Source: Candidatus Aminicenantota bacterium
GTDB taxonomy: Bacteria; Acidobacteriota; Aminicenantia; UBA2199
Assembly (NCBI GenBank): GCA_020355945.1
Contig: CP070627.1
Coordinates: 8,100,951 to 8,117,596 of the forward strand
Direction of reading: 5' to 3'
Length of the DNA: 16,646 nt
Each line of letters begins with the position of its first letter. The stretch's first letter is position 1. Positions 1-5,830 of the stretch are shown here, in pieces. The translations under genes and the position numbers were made by a program. The notes beneath the pieces are model-generated. The model had not been told where the DNA came from. It made no database searches and worked only from the letters and a program-made list of their open reading frames with translations.

Positions 1-35
1 CCCTCGCTTACTCCATTCTATTGTAGATGCTTCAC

Positions 36-160
36 GGCTTGATTTATCAAGCCCGGCCCGGACGATTCATCCACGTCTCTACGGGGTTTGATGAATCAAA
101 CCCCTACAATTGGATTGATGTTTGCGGGTTTGATGAATCAAATCCCTACGATTGGATTGA
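36..160. repeat. Cluster of three GGGTTTGAT-type palindromic repeats
   Basis: Three palindromes share one design: an arm of the form GGnTTGAT, a 2-nt centre, then the reverse-complement arm. They lie at 36-53 (GGCTTGAT/ATCAAGCC), 83-104 (GGGGTTTGAT/ATCAAACCCC, perfect 10-bp arms) and 126-146 (one mismatch). The last two belong to a 42-bp direct repeat (84-125, then 126-160) whose spacer reads TACAATTGGATTGATGTTTG. The 85-147 segment recurs at 2247-2309 in the same orientation with 61 of 63 bases identical. The period of 42 is a multiple of three, so open frames run through it, but no gene signals are seen. It is best read as a dispersed REP/BIME-like intergenic element; the family name is unknown to me. 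Confidence 0.8.
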
Positions 161-195
161 GAATAAAGAATGGCTTACTATTACACATTTTATGG

Positions 196-224
196 TTGAC
201 AAAATGAGCAAATTGTACTATAAA
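196..224 (+). promoter_or_regulatory. Sigma-70 promoter of the antitoxin gene
   Basis: TTGACA at 196-201 is followed by a 17-nt spacer and TATAAA at 219-224, with transcription expected near 231. The antitoxin start at 259 has an AGAGGA ribosome-binding site (249-254) four bases upstream. Confidence 0.7.
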
Positions 225-258
225 TTGGCTGAAGAACATTTGAAAATGAGAGGATCTA

Positions 259-474
259 ATGTTAGCCGTACAAGAATACAAATTAAAGATTGACCGCATT
301 ATCGACAGGCTGCCCGAGTCAAAGATCGAAGAGTTGCTCGACTATGCAACTTATTTGAGCACTAAGTATTCGCAGCAAACTGAATCAGGGGTTGATGCAT
401 CATCTCTTATTCTTCAACAAGAAGCCTTAAAAAAAATCTGGGATGATCCAGAGGAAGATATTTATGAATTATAA
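259..474 (+). CDS. Type II antitoxin (DUF2281-like), partner of a broken MazF/PemK toxin
   Basis: This 71-residue acidic protein has an N-terminal helical part (EYKLKIDRIIDRLPESKIEELLDYATYLSTKY) and a C-terminal tail ending WDDPEEDIYEL. That layout is typical of DUF2281-like antitoxins encoded just ahead of MazF/PemK mRNA interferases, with the tail expected to wrap the toxin. The start is supported by an AGAGGA Shine-Dalgarno sequence and a consensus promoter at 196-224. The next frame begins at 464 and overlaps this gene by 11 bp, the usual coupling in toxin-antitoxin operons, but it is truncated. The antitoxin therefore looks like the surviving half of a decayed module. Function is inferred from context and residue pattern; no motif is decisive. 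Confidence 0.7.
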   Translation: MLAVQEYKLKIDRIIDRLPESKIEELLDYATYLSTKYSQQTESGVDASSLILQQEALKKIWDDPEEDIYEL

Positions 475-580
475 ACGCGGCGATGTGGTTATTCTGCCTT
501 TCCCTTTCGTTACTCCTGATGGTACAATGCAAAAAGCCAGACCTGCACCTGTCACCTTCATAACCACCAATGACAAATGA
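464..580 (+). pseudogene. Truncated MazF/PemK-family toxin remnant
   Basis: The frame starts at ATG 464, overlapping the antitoxin stop, and encodes MNYKRGDVVILPFPFV followed by TPDGTMQKARPAPV. This matches the N-terminal beta-strands of MazF/PemK endoribonucleases (usual pattern: R-G-D-V-V, PFPF, K.RPA.V). After about residue 30 the similarity ends (TFITTNDK, stop at 578-580), against a usual length of 105-130 residues. The rest of the fold, including the region carrying the conserved catalytic Thr/Ser, is not found in any frame downstream. The sequence after 580 looks unrelated, so a deletion or replacement is more likely than a point mutation. An active toxin is not expected. Confidence 0.8.
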
Positions 581-671
581 CAAGGTCTATAAAGCCCCCC
601 CGCAATCTGCAAATCGCAACAAGACCTTTAAAATTCGTTTTCCCTCGTTTTCCTTATTTCATCCACAACAA

Positions 672-699
672 TTGACAATATTTCTGTTTATGATATAAT
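672..699 (+). promoter_or_regulatory. Consensus sigma-70 promoter of the TIR-SpoIIE gene
   Basis: Perfect TTGACA (672-677), a 16-nt spacer and perfect TATAAT (694-699). Transcription is expected near 706, giving a leader of about 135 nt before the TIR gene at 841. Confidence 0.75.
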
Positions 700-750
700 A
701 AAATTTAATAAGATGAGTTATATTAAAGATGTCGCAAAAGGATAGTAACA

Positions 751-831
751 ATGACAGATGCAGGCAATATTTTACAGGTGTTGGTAGCTCAAAGTCTAAA
801 TACCCTGTTTGGTCAAATTGAGGTTGATTAA
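751..831 (+). CDS. Possible 26-residue leader peptide
   Basis: A short frame (MTDAGNILQVLVAQSLNTLF, then GQIEVD) lies in the leader of the TIR gene and ends 9 nt before the GTG at 841. An AAGGA box (738-742) sits eight bases ahead of its ATG, so it could be translated and coupled to the next gene. It has no recognisable domain. It may equally be chance or a relic of a longer gene. Confidence 0.25.
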   Translation: MTDAGNILQVLVAQSLNTLFGQIEVD

Positions 832-840
832 GGGGGCAAG

Positions 841-2151
841 GTGATGAAAACCAAACCTCAAATATTTGTCTCATATTCATGGAAAGATAAAGATATTGTA
901 GATCAAATAGATAAAGATTTCCAGACTGTTGGTATTACTCTGATTAGAGATGTAAGAGACCTAAAATACAAAGATAGCATTAAACAATACATGAAACGTA
1001 TCAGAGTATCAGATTTTGTATTAATGATAATCAGTAATAATTTTCTAGAATCCCACAATTGTATGTTCGAGGTATTGGAATTTGTAAAAGACGAAAGTTA
1101 TAAAAATAGAATTTTACCAATTATCCTTCCTGATACTAACTTAACTCCGGAAGGTAAATCATTCTATACCAATTATTGGCAAGATAGAGTCGATAAGCTT
1201 GAAAATATTTTAAGAAAACAAAAATTAGGAAACATACATTCACTATTGGAAGACTTAAAAATTTTTGAAAATATAAGTGCTACAGTCGCTGATTTTCTTA
1301 TGACAATATCAGATATGTTATGTATAAGCCTGGAAGAGCTAAAAAGTAATAATTATAGAGATATATTGGATAAAGTCGGTTTTGATGACTCAAATTTGTT
1401 AAATGAACTTTTGGGCATAAAAAAGGTAGGAAATAAAGAAGAACAAGATATCGCCATAGACGATTTTATTTTTAGAAATATGAATTATGCACCTGGATAT
1501 CTATTTAAGGCCTATTTCGAACTTGAAAGAGGAAATTTTAAAAAATCAGAATATTATAATAGCAAAGCTTTAAAATTGAATCCCGAATATGCAACGGTTT
1601 CTGTCAATATGGGAACTTATCTTGATAATTTAACAGTTAAAAAAGTTGACATTAGTACAAATGAGAGTTCGGAAGTATTAAAAAAGCTAAGTTACTATAC
1701 TAAACTAAAGGAAGAGATAGACATTGATTTAGAACTGGCCGCTGAATTTCAGAATTCACTGTTGCCAAGCAAAGTTGTAATTAGTAAATTGCCTGGGGTA
1801 AGATGTGATTACATTTTTTTACCTTTTTTAAAAGTTGCAGGTGATTTTATTGACATTCTTAAACTTGAAGAAGGTTATTACGGTTTCGCCATAGCCGACT
1901 CATCAGGACGAGGAATTAGCTCCGGTTTAAGAACTATTATGCTTAAAACATTTTTTAATCTTTATGGTCAGGATTTGTTATCACCTGAGTTACTTTTTGA
2001 AATATTAAATACAGAACTTTATAGATATATGAATTCAGGAGAAATTCTCTCCTGTTTCTATGGCATCTGTTTTGTTGAAGAATTTGGTGAAGAAAAAAAA
2101 ATTGTCTATTCAAATGCGAATCAGCCGCCTCCTTTTGCCATTTTCTTTTAG
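841..2151 (+). CDS. TIR-TPR-SpoIIE (PP2C-like) phosphatase fusion, C-terminally truncated
   Basis: A 436-residue protein with three parts. Residues 8-80 are a TIR domain: IFVSYSWKDKD (box 1), RDVRD, and SDFVLMIISNNF followed by SHNCMFE, where E77 sits at the position of the NADase glutamate. Residues 216-252 form a TPR-like hairpin (AYFELERGNFKKSEYYNSKAL). From about 300 there is an RsbU/SpoIIE phosphatase core: AAEFQNSLLP, VAGDFIDI (D335) and IADSSGRGISSGL (D353). The domain stops at NANQPPPFAIFF, so the last roughly 60-70 residues with the TDG and DD metal-binding acidic residues are missing. The start may be GTG 841 or ATG 844, both served by GGGGG at 832-836. The gene is AT-rich relative to the genes at the right. 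It may be a stress-signalling or defence protein whose phosphatase is likely dead while the TIR part is intact. Confidence 0.8.
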   Translation: MMKTKPQIFVSYSWKDKDIVDQIDKDFQTVGITLIRDVRDLKYKDSIKQYMKRIRVSDFVLMIISNNFLESHNCMFEVLEFVKDESYKNRILPIILPDTNLTPEGKSFYTNYWQDRVDKLENILRKQKLGNIHSLLEDLKIFENISATVADFLMTISDMLCISLEELKSNNYRDILDKVGFDDSNLLNELLGIKKVGNKEEQDIAIDDFIFRNMNYAPGYLFKAYFELERGNFKKSEYYNSKALKLNPEYATVSVNMGTYLDNLTVKKVDISTNESSEVLKKLSYYTKLKEEIDIDLELAAEFQNSLLPSKVVISKLPGVRCDYIFLPFLKVAGDFIDILKLEEGYYGFAIADSSGRGISSGLRTIMLKTFFNLYGQDLLSPELLFEILNTELYRYMNSGEILSCFYGICFVEEFGEEKKIVYSNANQPPPFAIFF

Positions 2152-2246
2152 TTGTTTGTTGCTTAAAAGTAGCAGAGCTGGCAATTCAATTCCATCTTCC
2201 TATAAATGCATGTCTTGCCTTGCTTTTTCTACTTCTTCACAAAACT

Positions 2247-2309
2247 GGTTTGATGAATCAAACCCCTACAATTGGATTGATGTTTGCGGGCTTGATGAAT
2301 CAAACCCCT
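2247..2309. repeat. Second copy of the GGTTTGAT palindromic repeat pair
   Basis: This copy matches 85-147 at 61 of 63 positions in direct orientation. It contains two palindromes (GGTTTGAT/ATCAAACC near 2247-2266, and GGGCTTGAT/ATCAAACCC at 2288-2308) separated by the same TACAATTGGATTGATGTTTG spacer. Both copies lie at the edges of the toxin-antitoxin/TIR segment. Confidence 0.8.
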
Positions 2310-2335
2310 GGGATCGGAAAAAAGAAGAAGACCAC

Positions 2336-2364
2336 TTGACAAATTGAAGGCCTTGCCATAAGAT
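2336..2364 (+). promoter_or_regulatory. Promoter positioned for a leaderless transcript
   Basis: TTGACA (2336-2341), a 17-nt spacer and TAAGAT (2359-2364). The expected start point, about 7 nt past the -10 box, falls on the A of the ATG at 2371. No Shine-Dalgarno sequence precedes that ATG. Confidence 0.6.
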
Positions 2365-2370
2365 AAATAT

Positions 2371-3720
2371 ATGGAGCAAAAAGTCGCTAGAACAAACAAA
2401 AACCTTAAAATGCAATATCCGCTGCCTGAAAGAATCGGCAACCCGGATTTGCTGACAGGCAGAAAAAAAGAATTCAACGAGTATCACCGTTGGATATCTG
2501 AGATTCCCAGGATGCTCTCCAGGTCCAGGGTAATCCTTGCCAGGAGAAAAACCGGGAAAACAGCATTTGTTCAACGAATTTTTAACCAATTATGGAGTGC
2601 TGACAGTGAGGTGATCCCCTTCTATTTCGAGATTAAAGATCAAAAAATCTGGCTCGGGGATTTTGCTGAAGAATATTATCGAACTTTCGTTTCGCACTAT
2701 ATTTCATTTATTGAACGCAATCCCGAGATCGTGCATAAACCCTTTGAAATAGAACAGATCAAAGAATACGGTAAGAAAAAATCAATGAAAGTGTTTGTCG
2801 ATGATGTGGATGCGCTGAATAAACATAAAACCGACAATCGCCCGGGGATGATGTGGGAAATTGCCTATAACGCTCCGCATCGGTACGCTGCACTTCATAA
2901 AAGATTTTTCCTGGTAATCATAGACGAATTTCAAAATATCAACGGGTATATCTATCGCGATAAGAAATGCGAGACCGCCCCGGATGAAACAATGACCGGG
3001 AGTTTCCACGAACATTCCGAATCGAAAATCGCGCCCATGCTTTGCACAGGTTCGGACGTTGGTTGGCTGCTGCATAATGTTGCTAAATATTTAGGTGTGG
3101 GCCGGTTTAAGCAAATGAGAATGAAAACTTACCTTACTTACGAGGAAGGCCTGGAAGCGGTTTTCAGGTACGCTAAAATTCATGAAATACCGATAACCAA
3201 TGAATCTGCTTTGTTAATCAATCATTTATGCTATTCGGATGCTTTTTTTATTTCTTGTATTATTCGGAGTTCTTATGAAGAGAAGGATTTAACTACCAGG
3301 GAGGGTGTTATTAATACGGTAAATTATGAACTGACCAACCGCGAAGCTGATTTTGTCAATAATTGGGATGAATATTTTAGAACGACGTTTCAACGGATTA
3401 ACGAAGTCCATGCCAAGAAGATGCTTCTTCATCTTACCAAATACCGTGACAGGTCCTGGACACCACAGGAAATCAAAGAGGCCATGCGAATTGAGATGGA
3501 TGCGGATGAAATACATGCTAAATTAGAAATGCTGCGCAGGGCGGATTTAATCCGGGATTTATCAAGCATCGATTATATAGGGCCTGATGATGGAACTTTT
3601 TACCTGGTTTTGCGTCATCGTTTCGAGAAAGAGATTTCCGGGTTGAAACCGGATTTTAAGAAAGAATTTAGTGAAGAAATTGAGAAATTAAAACAGGAGA
3701 ATCGTTCATTTCACCCCTGA
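2371..3720 (+). CDS. AAA/archaeal-type P-loop ATPase with C-terminal wHTH-like region
   Basis: This 449-residue protein has a P-loop of the type ARRKTGKT (57-64) and a Walker B FFLVIIDEF (179-187, D185/E186). APMLCTGSDVGWL occupies the sensor position. The layout fits the archaeal-type/STAND-like ATPase families (PF01637 group), where the ATPase core is followed by a winged-helix domain; here the region around residues 350-410 (RSWTPQEIKEAMRIEMDADE, then a helical part) fits a winged helix. The C-terminus EEIEKLKQENRSFHP is a short coiled coil that ends abruptly. Homologues as I remember them often continue, so the end may be truncated. The ATG at 2371 lies 7 nt past a -10 box, suggesting leaderless translation. 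Substrate and partner are unknown; such ATPases often sit in defence or mobile regions. Confidence 0.75.
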   Translation: MEQKVARTNKNLKMQYPLPERIGNPDLLTGRKKEFNEYHRWISEIPRMLSRSRVILARRKTGKTAFVQRIFNQLWSADSEVIPFYFEIKDQKIWLGDFAEEYYRTFVSHYISFIERNPEIVHKPFEIEQIKEYGKKKSMKVFVDDVDALNKHKTDNRPGMMWEIAYNAPHRYAALHKRFFLVIIDEFQNINGYIYRDKKCETAPDETMTGSFHEHSESKIAPMLCTGSDVGWLLHNVAKYLGVGRFKQMRMKTYLTYEEGLEAVFRYAKIHEIPITNESALLINHLCYSDAFFISCIIRSSYEEKDLTTREGVINTVNYELTNREADFVNNWDEYFRTTFQRINEVHAKKMLLHLTKYRDRSWTPQEIKEAMRIEMDADEIHAKLEMLRRADLIRDLSSIDYIGPDDGTFYLVLRHRFEKEISGLKPDFKKEFSEEIEKLKQENRSFHP

Positions 3721-3799
3721 AGCGCTGGACTATTGCAAAAGTAAAAAAATCGGTGTGGCAAAAAAAATAAAATATTTCCAGGAGGAATGGAGCGACTAA
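3692..3799 (+). other. Unidentified 35-codon coding fragment overlapping the ATPase end
   Basis: In the frame +1 relative to the ATPase, an open stretch reads RIVHFTPEALDYCKSKKI followed by GVAKKIKYFQEEWSD, with a stop at 3797-3799. It has no ATG, but its amino-acid composition is protein-like. It could be a relic of another gene fused at the ATPase 3' end, or a frameshifted tail of the ATPase. I do not recognise it. Confidence 0.3.
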
Positions 3800-3837
3800 G
3801 AGCCCGTCTGTCATTTATCATCTTTCTTCTGTCTTCT

Positions 3838-3870
3838 CTTCTTCGTGTCTCTTCTTGTAACTTCGCGGCT
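3838..3870 (-). repeat. Dispersed intergenic repeat, copy 1
   Basis: The minus strand reads CAGCCGCGAAGTTACAAGAA then GAGACACGAAG. It is related to the copies at 7641-7674 (plus) and 8117-8150 (minus). This is the most diverged of the three. Confidence 0.55.
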
Positions 3871-4007
3871 GAAATTATATAGGCCTGATATGTTTGTCTG
3901 CCCGGTTACACAGCCCAGACAAGCCGCAACCAAAAATGACCTGGCATGTCCGGGAAATTCCAAATTCCAAACGAAGCGGTGTCCTACGTCCTACGGACAA
4001 TGTTTTA

Positions 4008-4048
4008 ACCGCCTGCGGCGGTGTTTTAGCTCTCCCGCCGCAGGCGGT
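4008..4048. repeat. GC-rich inverted repeat with 14-bp perfect arms
   Basis: ACCGCCTGCGGCGG (4008-4021) and its exact reverse complement (4035-4048) flank a 13-nt loop. Nearby are a GTCCTAC tandem pair (about 3982-3995) and a small hairpin GCCC-GAA-GGGC. There is no U-tract, so it is probably not a terminator. It resembles a REP-type element inserted in the gap. Confidence 0.65.
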
Positions 4049-4094
4049 CGAACTTCTTGCCCGAAGGGCGCAAATTGATTTCCGCCACAATCCC

Positions 4095-4123
4095 TTGCAA
4101 TTTCTTTTTACATATGGTATCTT
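4095..4123 (+). promoter_or_regulatory. Weak candidate promoter for the AlbA_2 regulator
   Basis: TTGCAA (4095-4100), a 17-nt spacer and TATCTT (4118-4123); each hexamer matches consensus at four of six positions. A small inverted repeat CGTTC/GAACG lies just downstream (about 4128-4144) and could serve as an operator. Confidence 0.35.
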
Positions 4124-4181
4124 TTACCGTTCCGTTAGTGAACGAAAGCATTTATTTTTTAAAGAAATACCTGGAGCCTTC

Positions 4182-5615
4182 ATGTTATCAACAGAGGAAG
4201 TAAAAAAGATAATTGAAAAAGGTGAGACAAGCCGGGTTGAATTTAAGTCTGAAAGAGAGAAAAATATAGATTTTGCAAAGGAAGTCACCGCCTTTGCCAA
4301 TGGTTCCGGGGGATACCTGCTGGTAGGTATTGAGGATGATGGTACAGTCTCCGGCGTGAATAATCCGCTGATATTTGAAGAAAAAATTTTTAATATCTGT
4401 TCTGATTCTACCAGGCCGGTGGTTACACCGGAGTTGTGGAAATACAAAATTGAAGGTAAAGACGTTTTTTGTTTTTATATTTCACCGGGTTTTTCCAAAC
4501 CATATGCGATCTTGAAAGGAGGAAAAGAACGATACTATACCCGAAGGGGAACTCGAACCCAGGAAGCAGATCGAAATGAATTGCTCCGATTATTTCAAAC
4601 CTCAGGACAGATTCATTATGAAGCCGTCCCGGTTATAAATTGCAAGTACGCAGACCTCGATTTTCCAGGAATCCAAGGATTCTTCAACTATAACAAGGTC
4701 AATCCTATCGATATTTCCAATTGGGATCATAAAAAAATTGAAAACTTTCTTAAGAACAAAGAAATACTGGTAGAATCCCTTGGAACGTTATTTCCTACAG
4801 TTGCCGGACTTTTGTTGTTTGCCCAACAACCTTCCTCTTTTCTTGGTTATTTGGGAATTACAATTACTAAATATGCAAACAGGGAAAGGGACTATAATTA
4901 TGTTGATTTCCGCCTGGATAAGCCAATAATGGGCACCTTCTCCCAGGAAGGTAAGAGGGAAAGATTGGGCCTTATCGATGAAGCAATGGAAAAAATTAAA
5001 TCCATTATCCTTGAAAAAAGCAGCGCATCACTAAATGGGGCTGAAAGAATAATCGTTTATCCATATCCGGAAGAATCCATCCGGGAAGCAATTGTAAACG
5101 CTGTTGCCCACAGAGATTATACTATATCCGGTATAGATATTCGCGTTGACATTTATCCTGATCGACTTGAAATTGAAAGCCCGGGAAGATTACCAAATAC
5201 AATTACAATTGAAGCCATCAAGGTGGGAGCCAAATACTATCGAAATCAAATCCTGGTACAATACCTAAAAGAAGCCGGTTTTATGGATTTGCACAGTCTG
5301 GGTATCCCCCACAAAATCCTGAAACTGTGCAGGGAATATACCGGCAAAGAACCTGACCTGGAAGAATCCGAAAGCAGCTTCAGAGTAACCCTATATCCAA
5401 AAAAAGAAAAATCCCTCAATGAGATAGAAGAAAAAATCCTTAACCTATTACATTCAAGAGATAAACCATTGAAAACAAAAGAAATAAGTGATTTACTGGG
5501 TTTGAAAAAACGTGCAACAATCAATTGGATCAACAGCCTGATAAGGAGAAATATGATAGAAGCAACATCTGAAAATCGAAATGATCCAAACTGCCGGTAC
5601 AGGGTTAAATATTAA
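4182..5615 (+). CDS. AlbA_2 (Schlafen-type) / HATPase_c_4 / wHTH ATP-binding regulator
   Basis: The protein has 477 residues from ATG 4182, which has GGAG five bases upstream; an in-frame opening further upstream runs through repeat DNA and was not used. Residues 15-58 carry AlbA_2 hallmarks: ETSRVEFKSE and FANGSGGYLLVGIEDDG. YYTRRGTRT follows near 120. Around 297-313 is ESIREAIVNAVAHRDY, then DIRVDIYPDRLEIESPGRLP, the signature of the HATPase_c_4 GHKL-like ATP-binding domain. The final 65 residues (NEIEEKILNLLHSRDKPLKT, KEISDLLGLKKRATINWINS) form a winged helix-turn-helix. Such proteins are usually annotated as ATP-dependent transcriptional regulators or RecG-like helicase-related proteins; the target is unknown. 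The gene looks intact. A duplicated operator-like sequence straddles its stop codon. Confidence 0.85.
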   Translation: MLSTEEVKKIIEKGETSRVEFKSEREKNIDFAKEVTAFANGSGGYLLVGIEDDGTVSGVNNPLIFEEKIFNICSDSTRPVVTPELWKYKIEGKDVFCFYISPGFSKPYAILKGGKERYYTRRGTRTQEADRNELLRLFQTSGQIHYEAVPVINCKYADLDFPGIQGFFNYNKVNPIDISNWDHKKIENFLKNKEILVESLGTLFPTVAGLLLFAQQPSSFLGYLGITITKYANRERDYNYVDFRLDKPIMGTFSQEGKRERLGLIDEAMEKIKSIILEKSSASLNGAERIIVYPYPEESIREAIVNAVAHRDYTISGIDIRVDIYPDRLEIESPGRLPNTITIEAIKVGAKYYRNQILVQYLKEAGFMDLHSLGIPHKILKLCREYTGKEPDLEESESSFRVTLYPKKEKSLNEIEEKILNLLHSRDKPLKTKEISDLLGLKKRATINWINSLIRRNMIEATSENRNDPNCRYRVKY

Positions 5616-5830
5616 CTGTGCATGCACAGTTCTTGCACAGTAAAAAAGTAGTAAAACCTTGAGAAAACGAAAACCCTTTTTTCCATTACCCCAGCACCTC
5701 AATTTTCCAAACCCAATATTCCCTGTCTGCGTGCTAACTCGAACAAGTGAGCACATCGAACTAATTTTTAAATATTAACTGTGCATGCACACTTCTTGCA
5801 CAGTAAGGGTTCAATAACCTTGCACAGTAA
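5605..5830. repeat. 39-bp direct duplication with TGTGCATGCACA palindromes and TTGCACAGTAA half-sites
   Basis: A 39-bp segment at 5605-5643 recurs at 5768-5806 with one mismatch. The first copy contains the perfect 16-bp palindrome ACTGTGCATGCACAGT (5615-5630) beginning on the last base of the regulator's stop codon. The second copy (5778-5793) has one altered base. Each is followed by TTGCACAGTAA (5633-5643 and 5796-5806), with a third copy at 5820-5830. The spacing and palindromy look like a protein-binding array. Autoregulation by the wHTH protein encoded immediately upstream is an inference. Confidence 0.7.

Larger units (their letters stand above)
581..840. other. Intergenic region with promoter and two mini-ORFs
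   Basis: No full gene is seen. From 581 to about 660 the sequence is featureless C- and T-rich DNA without MazF similarity. The promoter at 672-699 follows, then a 10-codon frame (713-745) and a 26-codon frame (751-831) before the TIR gene. Confidence 0.5.
2152..2370. other. Gap between TIR gene and ATPase gene with second palindromic repeat
   Basis: No gene is seen. The first 95 nt do not continue the SpoIIE domain in any frame. The palindromic repeat occupies 2247-2309 and the ATPase promoter lies at 2336-2364. Confidence 0.5.
3721..4181. other. 461-bp gap filled with dispersed repeats
   Basis: No gene is supported. The gap holds a coding fragment to 3799, a copy of the dispersed GCCGCGAAGTTAC repeat (3838-3870, minus orientation), an ACAAGCCGCAACCAAAAA segment (3918-3936) shared with 7997-8015, a GC-rich inverted repeat (4008-4048) and a weak promoter (4095-4123). 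Confidence 0.5.

Noticed and set aside
27..293. 88-codon open frame through the left palindromic repeats
   Set aside because: It reads the 42-bp repeat as a peptide repeat, overlaps the promoter and start of the antitoxin, and lacks a ribosome-binding site.
2244..2255. Short minus-strand protein-like stretch (FCEEVEKARQDMHL) in the gap around 2205-2246
   Set aside because: At about 15 codons it is too short to call; it may be the end of a lost gene.
2060..2347. 95-codon frame overlapping the TIR gene end and the second repeat
   Set aside because: It does not continue the SpoIIE domain and its open tail is the palindromic repeat again.
3787..3882. 31-codon frame resembling a small lipoprotein (LSFIIFLLSSLLRVSSC) after AGGAGG
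   Set aside because: The AGGAGG lies only one base from the ATG, and the hydrophobic stretch is produced by the dispersed repeat.
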